Source of the DNA: Spirochaeta thermophila DSM 6578
Lineage (GTDB): Bacteria; Spirochaetota; Spirochaetia; Winmispirales; Winmispiraceae
Assembly (NCBI RefSeq): GCF_000184345.1
Contig: NC_017583.1
Coordinates: 930,001-994,000 of the forward strand
Length of the DNA stretch: 64,000 bases
Direction of reading: 5' to 3'
A program made the position numbers and the translations under genes. The notes beneath the pieces are model-generated. The model was not told where the DNA came from and made no database searches. It was given only the letters and a program-made list of their open reading frames with translations. Positions 1-8,257 of the stretch are shown here, piece after piece. Numbering within the stretch: position 1 is the stretch's first letter; every line of letters starts with the position of its first letter.

Positions 1-20
1 TATGTGCCGTAGAATGCGAT

Positions 21-49
21 TTGCATTTTCGTCATAAGAGTACTACTAT
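21..49 (+). promoter_or_regulatory. Predicted sigma-70 promoter of tspO
   Basis: TTGCAT at 21-26 and TACTAT at 44-49 are separated by exactly 17 bases, and a good ribosome binding site (AAGGAGG at 73-79) follows before the ATG at 85. The -10 hexamer lies inside a perfect inverted repeat (40-61), so this promoter is probably repressible. The hexamers are a moderate match to consensus; the call rests on spacing and position. Confidence 0.5.
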
Positions 50-61
50 TCTGAGTAGTAC
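40..61. promoter_or_regulatory. Perfect 8-bp inverted repeat over the tspO -10 region (candidate operator)
   Basis: GTACTACT at 40-47 and AGTAGTAC at 54-61 are perfect reverse complements with a 6-base centre. The repeat covers the predicted -10 element (44-49) and start region of tspO. It is not followed by a T-run, so it does not look like a terminator. A repressor site is the simplest reading; an mRNA 5' hairpin is the alternative. Confidence 0.5.
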
Positions 62-84
62 GTTGGCTTTCTAAGGAGGAGATA

Positions 85-564
85 ATGATAGTGAAAGAGA
101 TCATGCTCTTCGTTGTTGCGGTGGGTATCTGTCTTGGTGTTGGTTTTCTTGGCTCGTCTTTCACCATGCCTGCCATCGAAGGCTGGTACAGCACCATCGA
201 GAAGCCCTCTTTCAATCCTCCCAACTGGATATTCGCCCCTGTGTGGACCGTTCTCTTTGTGCTGATGGGGATTTCTCTCTACCTCGTGATTCGGAAAGGG
301 TTCTCTTCCCAGGTGGGCCTTGCGGTACTCCTCTTTGTGGTACAATTGATCCTCAACGTGCTCTGGTCGTTTTTCTTCTTCGCGCGCCGAAGTCCCGGTC
401 TCGCGCTGGTGGATATCGTGATCCTCTGGGTCGCCATTCTCGCACTTATTCTGGTCTTTGTCCGGATAGAGCGTTGGGCAGGATACCTCCTCATTCCGTA
501 TCTATTGTGGGTGAGCTTTGCCACTGTGCTCAATGCGAGCATTTTCGTGTTGAACCGCACTTAG
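85..564 (+). CDS. tspO: TspO/MBR family tryptophan-rich sensory protein
   Basis: This is a 159-residue protein of about five membrane-spanning segments with the family pattern PPNWIFAPVWT near residue 48 and many Trp/Pro residues at helix ends. TspO proteins bind porphyrins and related hydrophobic ligands and are implicated in tetrapyrrole handling and stress or oxygen responses; they sit in the outer or cytoplasmic membrane depending on the organism. The length matches the family (about 155-165). The ATG is chosen because AAGGAGG ends five bases upstream. The gene stands alone: it overlaps the end of the convergent phosphohexomutase gene by four bases. A palindrome over its -10 suggests repression. 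The physiological role here cannot be read from context. Confidence 0.9.
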   Translation: MIVKEIMLFVVAVGICLGVGFLGSSFTMPAIEGWYSTIEKPSFNPPNWIFAPVWTVLFVLMGISLYLVIRKGFSSQVGLAVLLFVVQLILNVLWSFFFFARRSPGLALVDIVILWVAILALILVFVRIERWAGYLLIPYLLWVSFATVLNASIFVLNRT

Positions 565-2384
565 GAGCGTGTACGACCTCGTGAAGCCTCCTCGTCGGCA
601 CGTCGGATGAGGCTGTGCTGCCACTCGAGGAGGTAGTCGTAGAGGCCGGGGAGATGTGCGCGTGCATCCACCATCACACGGAAGACGGGTTCGGTCCCTG
701 ATTTCCGCATCCACATGAAGGCGCATGGCTCGCCCTTTTCGTCTTTGAAGAGGATCCTGAGGCCTCCTTTCTGTGTGCCGGTGCGGAAGGAGGGGCCGAA
801 GCCCACGTGTGTCTCGAGGCCTTCGTGGTGGTGTTCTTCGAAGCCGGTGATGCCGAAGCGCTCGTGGAGTTCGTTCGCGCGGAGTTCCCAGTCCGACAGG
901 AAAAGGCGTTCGTAGGTGGATTTGAAGGCGGCCCGGTCCTCTGATCGGATGGTGAGACGTGCCTCAGGGGCACCTGTGCCGGTGGTGAGGTAGGCGGGGA
1001 GAGAGGAGAGTACGTCTGTGAGGGTGAAGTGGGGATGATAGGAGAGGCCCTTCCGGGCGCACCATCTCGCAAAGAGGGCATAGGGAGGTTCTCGCAGGGC
1101 GAGGATCTTGAGCACCGACCCGAGCGTGGCGAGGGGATCGCGTACCCGTGCCGGATGCACGATGCTCCCCCCGTTGGACCCTTCCCCCAGCACCCGCACC
1201 ACCCACCCCTCTTGCCGCAGCGCCTCCGCCTTCCCCACCACATGCGCCTCCCCCACCTCCGTGCGCACCACGTGCGCCCCGAACGCCCCCGCCACCTCCT
1301 CCACCCGCAGCGACGTCGGCCCGTTGCACACCACCGCCACCCTGTGCGCCTGTACCCCGCCGGGAAGCAGCGCATCCAGCCACGCCAGCTCGCCGAGCAC
1401 CGCGAGCGCGAACACCTCCTGTGCCCCCAGCGCCCTCACCCCCACCCCGGGCGCGCCGTACACCAGGTTCCCCCGATCGCCGTCGCAGTCCGGCACGTAC
1501 CCCAGCACCTCGCACTCCCGTTCCTCCACCACGCTCCTCACCAGGTCCGCGCACATCTCCAGCGACTCCCCCTCGGGCAGGATCTCGTGGACGAATCGTC
1601 CGGGTTCGGCATTGTAAAGGCGCACCTCGCATCCAAGGTCCTCCAGCACCTCCCTGTCCACGCTCGCCCCCCGGGCGCTCCCGTTGAGCTCCCCCACCAC
1701 CACCAGCCCTCTCCTGCGCACCCCCTCTCCCAGCTCCCTCCACCTTCGGGCCACTTCCTCCTCGGCCTCCCCCCCCGTGATCACCCGCCGCACGAACCCC
1801 CCGTACGCCCTGAGCGCCCGGTCCTTCCACCTGGCTTCCTCCTCCCACAGATCCGAAGGCGCCTCCCCCTCGAGGAGCCCCTCTGCCTCCGCCTCGCCGA
1901 GCCTCTCCACCTCCTCCCTGAACCTGCGTATGAGCTCGTTCGCCTCATCTGCAGAGAGCACCCCTCCCCTTGCCCCCACCTTGATCCCGTTGTGCCCCAC
2001 CGGGTTGTGGCTCGCGGACACGTACACGAACCCGGCCAGATCGGGGTCCGCCGCAGAGAGGGCCATCACCTCAGGCGCCGCCGCGATCCCCGCGTAGTGC
2101 ACCCCCACACCCTCCATGCACAACCCTGCGGCGAGCGCCCTGCACAGCGCCTTCCCTGTGGGCCGCGAATCCCGGGCGAGGAGCAGCGAAGTCCCCTGCT
2201 TTTGCCCTCTGAAAAACTCCCCGATCACCTTTCCTGCACAGACTGCCAGGACCCTGTCGGCTTCGCTGATTTCAGGCGACGTATCCTGCTCCTCTCCTGA
2301 GGCGGCGAACACCTTCCGCCATCCGGAGACCGAGAGGATGTACCCCTTGAGCGCGCTCATCAGGTGCAGCCGATCTACCGCCAT
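561..2384 (-). CDS. Phosphohexomutase (phosphoglucomutase/phosphomannomutase superfamily)
   Basis: This is an alpha-D-phosphohexomutase, which interconverts sugar 1- and 6-phosphates in the cytoplasm. All four family loops are visible: the phosphoserine loop SASHNP, a metal loop DCDGDR, a sugar-binding loop GEGSNGG (a variant of GEESGG), and the C-terminal phosphate loop KSGTEP. At 607 residues it is longer than the usual 450-580. The extra length lies in acidic stretches of the first domain. The ATG at 2384 is preferred because AGAGGA lies six bases upstream; ATG 2405 and GTG 2417 are in-frame alternatives with weaker sites. Glucose versus mannose specificity cannot be decided from these motifs. 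The gene is bounded upstream by a strong terminator and downstream by convergent tspO. Confidence 0.85.
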   Translation of the reverse strand: MAVDRLHLMSALKGYILSVSGWRKVFAASGEEQDTSPEISEADRVLAVCAGKVIGEFFRGQKQGTSLLLARDSRPTGKALCRALAAGLCMEGVGVHYAGIAAAPEVMALSAADPDLAGFVYVSASHNPVGHNGIKVGARGGVLSADEANELIRRFREEVERLGEAEAEGLLEGEAPSDLWEEEARWKDRALRAYGGFVRRVITGGEAEEEVARRWRELGEGVRRRGLVVVGELNGSARGASVDREVLEDLGCEVRLYNAEPGRFVHEILPEGESLEMCADLVRSVVEERECEVLGYVPDCDGDRGNLVYGAPGVGVRALGAQEVFALAVLGELAWLDALLPGGVQAHRVAVVCNGPTSLRVEEVAGAFGAHVVRTEVGEAHVVGKAEALRQEGWVVRVLGEGSNGGSIVHPARVRDPLATLGSVLKILALREPPYALFARWCARKGLSYHPHFTLTDVLSSLPAYLTTGTGAPEARLTIRSEDRAAFKSTYERLFLSDWELRANELHERFGITGFEEHHHEGLETHVGFGPSFRTGTQKGGLRILFKDEKGEPCAFMWMRKSGTEPVFRVMVDARAHLPGLYDYLLEWQHSLIRRADEEASRGRTRS

Positions 2385-2417
2385 CGCCCTTCCTCTTTGC
2401 GACATTCTCTCGTTCAC

Positions 2418-2434
2418 GAAGGGGGACCCCCTTC
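2418..2434. repeat. Perfect palindrome in the leader of the phosphohexomutase gene
   Basis: GAAGGGGG (2418-2425) and CCCCCTTC (2427-2434) flank a single central base. It lies between a possible minus-strand promoter (TTGTCT, 17 bases, TTAGAT, around 2445-2475) and the start codon. It could be an operator or a hairpin in the 5' leader. No T-run follows on either strand, so a terminator is unlikely. Confidence 0.45.
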
Positions 2435-2487
2435 ACAAAAGCCCATCTAAGACAAAAAACGGAAAAGAGACAAGACCTGGGTGAGCC

Positions 2488-2514
2488 AAAAAAAGGCGCC
2501 GCGTATGCGGCGCC
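2488..2514 (-). terminator. Rho-independent terminator after the DUF1302-like gene
   Basis: A perfect 8-bp GC stem (GGCGCCGC at 2495-2502, GCGGCGCC at 2507-2514) with a 4-base loop is followed on the minus strand by seven T (2494-2488). It sits about 20 bases past the stop of the outer-membrane barrel gene and insulates the phosphohexomutase gene from the tetR-pump operon. Confidence 0.92.
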
Positions 2515-2535
2515 TCCTCTCGTAGCACCACAGCC

Positions 2536-3969
2536 TCAGAACGCCATCCGTGCCCCCACCTGGAAGAAGCTGTTCCCGTTGAACTGACCGAAGTAGCCCG
2601 CCTCGTCTCCTCCGAACCAGGTGTAGGAGGCGGTGAGGAAGATGTCGTCTGCCACGTTGTACTCGAGCTTCGGGCGGATCATATAGTCGCCGTCTTCCAC
2701 TGCGTAGGCTCCTGCGAGCTCGATCGTGAGCGTGTCGTGCAGGAGCCGCTCGGTGATCCCCGCGTTCACGAGCGTGGTGGTGTAGGTCCCATCCTCGTCG
2801 TACTCGGTGTCTCCCGCCTCGATCCCCGAGGTACCGAGGATCACCGTACCCACCACCTGGAGGTTCACGTTGAGGTTACCGAACGGCAGGTCCTTGTCCA
2901 TCCCCGCGAGGTAGGCGATGCGGTTGTTCCGGACGACGGGGTCGTCGCCCGCGGTATCCTCGGTGAGGAAGTAGGCGAGCTCACCCTTGAGGTTGAACCC
3001 TCCCGGCGCAGCCCCTGCCTCGAGACCGAAGAGGTGCACCCTGTCGTAGGAGATCGTCACCCGGTAGTCGGTGGCGAGCCGCGAGGTATCGATCACCGGG
3101 AGCCGGTCGAAGGTGTACTGGTAGGAGAGCCCCAGGTCCACCCCACCGGCAGAGTAGGTGAACCTGGTGGCGGCGATGAAGTCCTCCAACGAGTCGGGGA
3201 GGTCGTACCGGATGGCCGAGGAGCTCGTTTCCTCCGCCCAGGCGGCGGCCTTGAGTGAGGCCAGGTCCTGAGCGGCTGTCGGGTTCATCCCTCCTGTGAT
3301 ATACTGTGTGGTGAGATTCTGTGCCATCTGTGCGGCCGCCTCCTCGATCACCCCCTCCACCGCACGCTCGAGCTCGCTCAGCTCCCGCTGCACCCACATC
3401 CCCTCCATGGGGAACACATCGGGCGTGAAGACCGGCACGTACACCAGCTCCCAGCTCCCCAGCGTGCCCACCGGCACGCTGAGTCTCACCATTTTCTCGG
3501 CCTTCTTCCGGTCCAGGTAGTCGGGGTTGATGAAGTCCGAGTAGTCGGTAGGGTTGATGGTGTCGAAGACGTGCACCTTGTCTCCCTTGCCCCACACGAG
3601 CTTGAGGTACCCCACATCGAGCGTGGCCCAGGGCAGGAAGATCTGCACATAGGCCTCGTCGATGAGGTCTTCGAGCGAGCGGTACACCCCCTCCTGGGTG
3701 GTGTAGTCGTACCACTGGCTGTAGTGCAGCCGGGCCGTTGCCCGAGACCGCTCGCCCTCGTAGGTGAGGCCGAGCTCCACCGTGGCGAAGGGCGATACCG
3801 CCTGGTCACCCGCGTCCTCGTCAGGATCGGTGAAGAGACGCACCTGGCTCTCCACCTTCCCTGAGACCTCCACAAGGCCGGCCGCTCCTTCCTCGAAGAA
3901 CGAGAGCTCCTGGGAACCGAGCGTCAGGGCACAAACGCCTAACACCACACACATCCATCGTATCTTCAT
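2536..3969 (-). CDS. Predicted outer-membrane beta-barrel protein, DUF1302-like
   Basis: This 477-residue protein has a signal peptide (residues 1 to about 18, ending LGS-QE), regularly alternating short hydrophobic strands rich in Tyr, Asp and Gly, and a C-terminal Phe (ending ARMAF), the usual C-terminal outer-membrane insertion signal. The phrases VWGKGDKVHVFDTINP and DYSDF near residues 125-145 resemble DUF1302 proteins, which commonly occur next to MMPL-type RND pumps. It is the last gene of an operon with a LolA-like protein (13 bases upstream) and an RND pump. The likely role is an outer-membrane channel or acceptor for the exported molecule; this is inference. The ATG follows GGAGGTGA, a strong ribosome binding site. 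Confidence 0.75.
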   Translation of the reverse strand: MKIRWMCVVLGVCALTLGSQELSFFEEGAAGLVEVSGKVESQVRLFTDPDEDAGDQAVSPFATVELGLTYEGERSRATARLHYSQWYDYTTQEGVYRSLEDLIDEAYVQIFLPWATLDVGYLKLVWGKGDKVHVFDTINPTDYSDFINPDYLDRKKAEKMVRLSVPVGTLGSWELVYVPVFTPDVFPMEGMWVQRELSELERAVEGVIEEAAAQMAQNLTTQYITGGMNPTAAQDLASLKAAAWAEETSSSAIRYDLPDSLEDFIAATRFTYSAGGVDLGLSYQYTFDRLPVIDTSRLATDYRVTISYDRVHLFGLEAGAAPGGFNLKGELAYFLTEDTAGDDPVVRNNRIAYLAGMDKDLPFGNLNVNLQVVGTVILGTSGIEAGDTEYDEDGTYTTTLVNAGITERLLHDTLTIELAGAYAVEDGDYMIRPKLEYNVADDIFLTASYTWFGGDEAGYFGQFNGNSFFQVGARMAF

Positions 3970-3981
3970 AGGTCACCTCCC

Positions 3982-4752
3982 TCACAGCCTTCCTGTTTCG
4001 AGGAACTTCTGGCTGAAAAGTGCATCCGGCAGTTCCTCATTGTACTTGATCTTCTGGATCTCCAGCCTGGTGGCATGGCCTGTCTTCACGTTCTTCATCA
4101 GCGTGACCATGGGCGTCCAGACACCCTCGACCTTCTCGAGCTTCTCGATGGTGAGCACCTTGAGGATCGTCTTCTCGTCCTCGTACATCTCCACCCGAAT
4201 GGGAATGAAGTTGTCCTTCCTCACCCAGCTCACCCTGTGGTGGTACTGGCTGTTCTTTGCATCCTTTGGTACCGACTTCACCACATAACAGGGAACACCA
4301 TCGAGGTTCTCTTCGCGCAGGAGAGTGTGGACATCATCATCTATGTCTCTGCTCGACATATCGTCGTAGGTGAAGTCCGAGCCCATGAACGACTGGCCCC
4401 CCTCTTCGGCCGCGATCCTCCGTACCCGACGCAGTGTCGGAAGGTAGATGAACTTGTCGTCTGGCCTCCCCTTCTGCTCGAGGACGAGGAACCTGGTGTC
4501 CTTCACCGAGGCGGGCCTGTGAAAGACGATGAGCGATCGCGTAAGATCGTCGCTCCCCTTCTTACCGAACATCTCGAGGATACGCTCCGAGGTGCTCCCA
4601 TTCTTTTCTATGAGGAGCATACGCACCAGGGCGTGGCTCGCGTCCACCTTCACGGCGTCGCGGGCCTTTTCCATGATCTCCCTTCCGTCCAGGGCAAAGA
4701 TCCCGCTGACGAGAAGTGGCAGAAAGAGCAATGCGGTGAACACTCGTCTCAT
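3982..4752 (-). CDS. Periplasmic outer-membrane lipoprotein-sorting (LolA-like) protein
   Basis: This is a 256-residue exported protein with a signal peptide (residues 1 to about 20, cleaved near IFA-LD). The rest matches the LolA/LolB-fold family often annotated as outer membrane lipoprotein-sorting protein. Family features are LEQKGRPDDKFIYLPTLRRV around residue 90, the GSDFTYDD stretch about 35 residues later, and the late WTPMVTLMKN strand. Members act in the periplasm and carry hydrophobic cargo. The start codon overlaps the stop of the RND gene by four bases (ATGA), so the two are translationally coupled. With the pump and the barrel it would form the periplasmic leg of an envelope-crossing route. 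It lacks the lipobox expected of LolB. Confidence 0.8.
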   Translation of the reverse strand: MRRVFTALLFLPLLVSGIFALDGREIMEKARDAVKVDASHALVRMLLIEKNGSTSERILEMFGKKGSDDLTRSLIVFHRPASVKDTRFLVLEQKGRPDDKFIYLPTLRRVRRIAAEEGGQSFMGSDFTYDDMSSRDIDDDVHTLLREENLDGVPCYVVKSVPKDAKNSQYHHRVSWVRKDNFIPIRVEMYEDEKTILKVLTIEKLEKVEGVWTPMVTLMKNVKTGHATRLEIQKIKYNEELPDALFSQKFLETGRL

Positions 4753-7454
4753 GGGGTTCCTCCCGTGTGGTGTGTGGTGTCGGCCCTTCTCAGGAAGGCC
4801 GCTTCCTTTATGGCGAAGATCGCAGGCAACAGGGTGATGGAGGCCGCGCTCGAGGTGGCCATGGTGAGGGCGATGAGTAGGCCCATGTAGGCGATGGGGA
4901 CGAACTGCGAGAGCAGGAGCACCAGGAATCCTGCAGCCACCGATACCGCATTGAAGAGGATGGCCTTGCCCACGCCCTTCATGCTGTTGCGCGTGGCCTT
5001 CTCCCTGTCCCCCGTGCTGATCCGTTCGCGGTGGTAGTAGTTCATGAAGTGGATGGCGTAGTCGATCCCGATACCGATGGCGAGCGAGGCCACCATGGAG
5101 GTGGGGATGTCGAGTCTGATACCTGTGAGCCCCATCACCCCGAAGTTGATGAGCACCGTGATCCCCAGGGGGATGAGCCCGTAGATCCCGGCGGCGATGG
5201 ACCTGAAGGTGACCACCAGTATGAGGAACACGAGCCCAAGCGAGACCGCGATACTTATGGTCTGGGACTTGACGATGAGCTCGGTGAGGGCGTACTCCAC
5301 CTTCGCCTGTCCGCTCGTCCGTATGGTGTAGCCCTCCGGAAAGTGGGCACGTGCATACTCCTCGGCCTCGCGCGCGATCTCGTAGGCCCGTATGGAGCTT
5401 GACGTGGCGAGCTGTACGGTCATCTTGGCCTTGGATGGCTCTATGGCATCGTCTATCCAGGCCGAGAGGCTTCCCGAGTAGAGGAGGAGGTACTGGGAGA
5501 TGAGGTTGGCGAGTTCCTCCCTGGTCTCAACCGGGTACTTCGCAGGATCGTACGGTATCTCGTAGTAGGAGGCGCCTCGCCAGTTGAGGGCTCGATCGAT
5601 GAGCCGCACGAGCTCGGCCGCCGAGATGTCGGCCCTGGGGGCGAGGGCGTACGCCTGGTTGAGGATGGTGAGGAACTCCTCCCGTGTGAGGGTGGTCACC
5701 CCCTGGGGCGCAGGAGCCCTCTCGGCAGAAGGTGGGGCGGCTCGCTCGGACGCAGCAGCCCCTTTGGCGGTCCCCTCTTCCTCGAAGAAGAAGAGCCCAT
5801 CCTCGGTTCCCTCCTCCTCGAAGAAGCTGAAGGGCAGGCCGGGAGACTCCTCCGGAGCGCTCGAGGCGGCGGGGGCAGGCTCGGCGGTAACGGGAGTCTC
5901 ATGTTCAGGCGGTGCGTTGAGCACTTGGTTGATCCGCTTGAGGAAGTCGGTGAAGGAGACCACCTTCTTCACCTCGGGGAACTTGTCCTTGAGGTACAGG
6001 GTGAGATCCTCCATGGCCTTGAGCACCTCCGGATTGGTGAGCGCCCCCCTCTCCGTGCCCTCGACCACGATCTCGAATGTCTTGGTCCCTACGAACCGCT
6101 CCCTGAAGAACCTGTCCGCCTCGCGTATCTCGGTGCCGGGTCGGAAGTAGTCGATGAGTACGTTGTCCTTGTCGAGCAGCGTGGTGCCGTAGATACCGAC
6201 GATCACCACCACCAGGGCGAAGAGGAGGATGCTCCCCTTTTTCTGCGAGAAGAGGGTGTAGAGGAAGAGCATGAACCTGTCGGCGAGGTCTTCCTTCTCC
6301 ACCTTCCTGTTGTTGAGCCGGACCTGAAGGGCACGGTGACGGGCTATGAGGAGCGCGGGTATGAAGGTCACGGCCACCACGAGGGCCACCAGGACGCCGA
6401 AGGCGCTGAAGATCCCGAACTCCTGGATGGGCCGCACCTGACTCGAGGCGAGCGAACCGAATCCCACCATGGTGGTGAGCGCGGCGAGAAAGATCGACTT
6501 CCCTATGTGTTGCACGATGGAGGCCACGATGGCGTCGTGCTCCTCCTCGTTCACCCGACCGCCCCGCTCTCTGATGAGGTCGTAATAGTGGCTTATGATG
6601 TGGATGCCGTACGCGCTCCCCACCGCCATCATCACCACGGGGAGGACCGTTCCTATGAGAGAGAGCTTGATCCCGAGCAGGGCCATGAGTCCCACGGTCC
6701 AGATGGTGCTGATGATCACCGTGGTGAGGGGGAGGATCACCCCCCCGGGTTTGCGGAAGGAGAGGGCGAGCACCAGCACCAGGACCCCGATCACCAGGGG
6801 GATGAGGAGCACCAGGTCCTTCTGCATGTTGGTCGATATGAGCACCGTGACCGCCGGGGTACCGGCGATGTAGGTGCGCATGTGGGGGTGCGGGGTGCGT
6901 GCGATGAAGTCCTTTATCGCGAAATAGACGTGTTGGCGCTCATCCTCGGTGGTGGAACTCTTGATGGGAACGATGATCTGCGTACCCCTGAAGTCGGGGG
7001 AGTAGAGCACCCCTTCGTACATCTCCCATGAGAGGAGTCGCTCCTTCAGGCGGGCGATCTGGACCGGATCGGTGGGATCCTCGATGATCGGCACCACCTC
7101 CATGCCCTCGGTCGTGGGGGCGATGTAGTCGGTGTTGGTGAGGGATGTCACCTCTTCCACCTCTTCCAGGGACTCTATTTCCCTCGTGAGGGCGTCGACG
7201 AACGAGAGGACCTCGGGCGAGAAGATGGTACCCACCTCGGTCTCGATCCCCACCACGATCCCCAGCGCCTCCCCGAACTGGTCCTCGGTCTCCTTGAAGG
7301 CGAGCCGTTCCGGATGTTCCTCGGGAATGAAATGGAAGGGATCGTTGTCGAGTTCTATACGCGGGATCTGGAAGGCGAAGAACAGGGTGATGGCCAAGAT
7401 GACGCCTATGGTGAGCCAGGGATACCGATAGAGAAGGGAGACGCGTACCTTCAT
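4749..7454 (-). CDS. RND-superfamily exporter, MMPL/HpnN type
   Basis: This is an inner-membrane proton-driven exporter of 901 residues with two repeated halves. Each half is one TM helix, a large periplasmic domain, then a five- to six-helix sterol-sensing-like bundle. Family motifs include GSAYGIHIISHYYD in the first half and IGIGIDYAIHFMNYY in the second, both containing the membrane Asp/His positions used for proton coupling. The ATG at 7454 is chosen because it overlaps the tetR stop as ATGA; the reading frame stays open much further upstream but that part is antisense-like. A low-complexity insert of about 80 residues in the second periplasmic domain holds a repeated FFEEEGT motif. The substrate is unknown; related pumps move lipids or hopanoids. 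Confidence 0.88.
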   Translation of the reverse strand: MKVRVSLLYRYPWLTIGVILAITLFFAFQIPRIELDNDPFHFIPEEHPERLAFKETEDQFGEALGIVVGIETEVGTIFSPEVLSFVDALTREIESLEEVEEVTSLTNTDYIAPTTEGMEVVPIIEDPTDPVQIARLKERLLSWEMYEGVLYSPDFRGTQIIVPIKSSTTEDERQHVYFAIKDFIARTPHPHMRTYIAGTPAVTVLISTNMQKDLVLLIPLVIGVLVLVLALSFRKPGGVILPLTTVIISTIWTVGLMALLGIKLSLIGTVLPVVMMAVGSAYGIHIISHYYDLIRERGGRVNEEEHDAIVASIVQHIGKSIFLAALTTMVGFGSLASSQVRPIQEFGIFSAFGVLVALVVAVTFIPALLIARHRALQVRLNNRKVEKEDLADRFMLFLYTLFSQKKGSILLFALVVVIVGIYGTTLLDKDNVLIDYFRPGTEIREADRFFRERFVGTKTFEIVVEGTERGALTNPEVLKAMEDLTLYLKDKFPEVKKVVSFTDFLKRINQVLNAPPEHETPVTAEPAPAASSAPEESPGLPFSFFEEEGTEDGLFFFEEEGTAKGAAASERAAPPSAERAPAPQGVTTLTREEFLTILNQAYALAPRADISAAELVRLIDRALNWRGASYYEIPYDPAKYPVETREELANLISQYLLLYSGSLSAWIDDAIEPSKAKMTVQLATSSSIRAYEIAREAEEYARAHFPEGYTIRTSGQAKVEYALTELIVKSQTISIAVSLGLVFLILVVTFRSIAAGIYGLIPLGITVLINFGVMGLTGIRLDIPTSMVASLAIGIGIDYAIHFMNYYHRERISTGDREKATRNSMKGVGKAILFNAVSVAAGFLVLLLSQFVPIAYMGLLIALTMATSSAASITLLPAIFAIKEAAFLRRADTTHHTGGTP

Positions 7455-8101
7455 GTGCTGCTCCTTTCCGGTGAGAGTGCGTCGAGGAAGAGCGAGAGGG
7501 TGTAGTCGATGATCTCCTGCTCGGAGAAGTTCGTCCCCAGCAGGAGGAGGTTTGCGCCGACGGCCATGCGCTGGAGGAAGCTCTTGATCACGTTCGCCAC
7601 GGCGAAGGCGGCCTTCTCCGGCTCTATGTCCTTGCGGATGGACCCGTCGTGTATACCCTTTTTGAGAATATCGATGATGAGGGCGAGTATGGCGTCCACC
7701 CGGGTATAGGAAGCCTTGATGCTCTCCTTCTTCACACCGATCTTCTGGGCGAGGAACTCGAGCGAGGCGGCGAAGGAGAACTCCTTCACGTGGTCCTCGT
7801 AGAACCGCCGGTAGGCCTCCACCACCTTCTTGAGGGCCTCCAGGCCGGTGCGGGCTTTCTCTGTGGCCTCTTTGATCCGTGCGAGAAGCTCGTCGAAGGT
7901 CTGATTGACGATGGCGAGGGCGAGTTCCTCCTTGTTCTTGAAGTAGAGATAGAGGGTGCCCTTGCTGAGTTCGCACTCTTCGGCGATCTGGTCCATGCTC
8001 GTCTCGAGAAAGCCTCGGGAGAGGAAGAGTTTTCGTGCGGCCTTCAGAATGGCCTTGCGTCGGGCCTCCTTTTCCCGTGCCCTTCGTTCCGCCGTACCCA
8101 T
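7451..8101 (-). CDS. TetR/AcrR family transcriptional regulator
   Basis: This is a 216-residue repressor with the TetR N-terminal helix-turn-helix at residues 14-60 (AARKLFLSRGFLETSMDQIA, then KGTLYLYFKNKEEL) and an all-helical ligand domain. It is the first gene of the operon with the RND pump, LolA-like and barrel genes, and its stop overlaps the pump start (ATGA). A 9-bp inverted repeat at 8128-8158 upstream overlaps the predicted promoter, so autoregulation of the whole operon by an exported ligand is likely (inference). The start is supported by GGAG five bases before the ATG. Confidence 0.9.
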   Translation of the reverse strand: MGTAERRAREKEARRKAILKAARKLFLSRGFLETSMDQIAEECELSKGTLYLYFKNKEELALAIVNQTFDELLARIKEATEKARTGLEALKKVVEAYRRFYEDHVKEFSFAASLEFLAQKIGVKKESIKASYTRVDAILALIIDILKKGIHDGSIRKDIEPEKAAFAVANVIKSFLQRMAVGANLLLLGTNFSEQEIIDYTLSLFLDALSPERSST

Positions 8102-8127
8102 GAAAACTCCGACCGATCGTTTGTATA

Positions 8128-8158
8128 TGACTGATATATATTAGATGACTATCAGTCA
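8128..8158. promoter_or_regulatory. Candidate TetR-type operator (9-bp inverted repeat)
   Basis: TGACTGATA at 8128-8136 is repeated inverted as TATCAGTCA at 8150-8158, with a 13-base spacer. A second, smaller palindrome TGACT-ATC-AGTCA lies at 8146-8158. The site covers the -10 and spacer of the predicted tetR promoter. TGAC/GTCA-type half sites are common for AcrR-like repressors. Ownership by the adjacent TetR gene is inferred from position. Confidence 0.7.
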
Positions 8159-8166
8159 GATATGAA
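8138..8166 (-). promoter_or_regulatory. Predicted promoter of the tetR-pump operon
   Basis: On the minus strand TTCATA (8166-8161) and TAATAT (8143-8138) are 17 bases apart. The inverted repeat at 8128-8158 overlaps both the spacer and the -10, the usual geometry for TetR autorepression. Confidence 0.5.
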
Positions 8167-8257
8167 TATACTCTCATTCCTTCTCACCGGCAATGGGGGC
8201 TCCTCCTCCGTGAAACATGAGAATCACCCACGGGTTTTTCGGGCATCCGGGAGTATT

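Noticed and set aside
7455-8177. Upstream continuation of the RND pump reading frame to 8177
   Set aside because: The added residues are a Gly/Arg/Pro-rich antiphase reading of the tetR gene; the ATG at 7454 is coupled to the tetR stop and begins the typical pump N-terminus.
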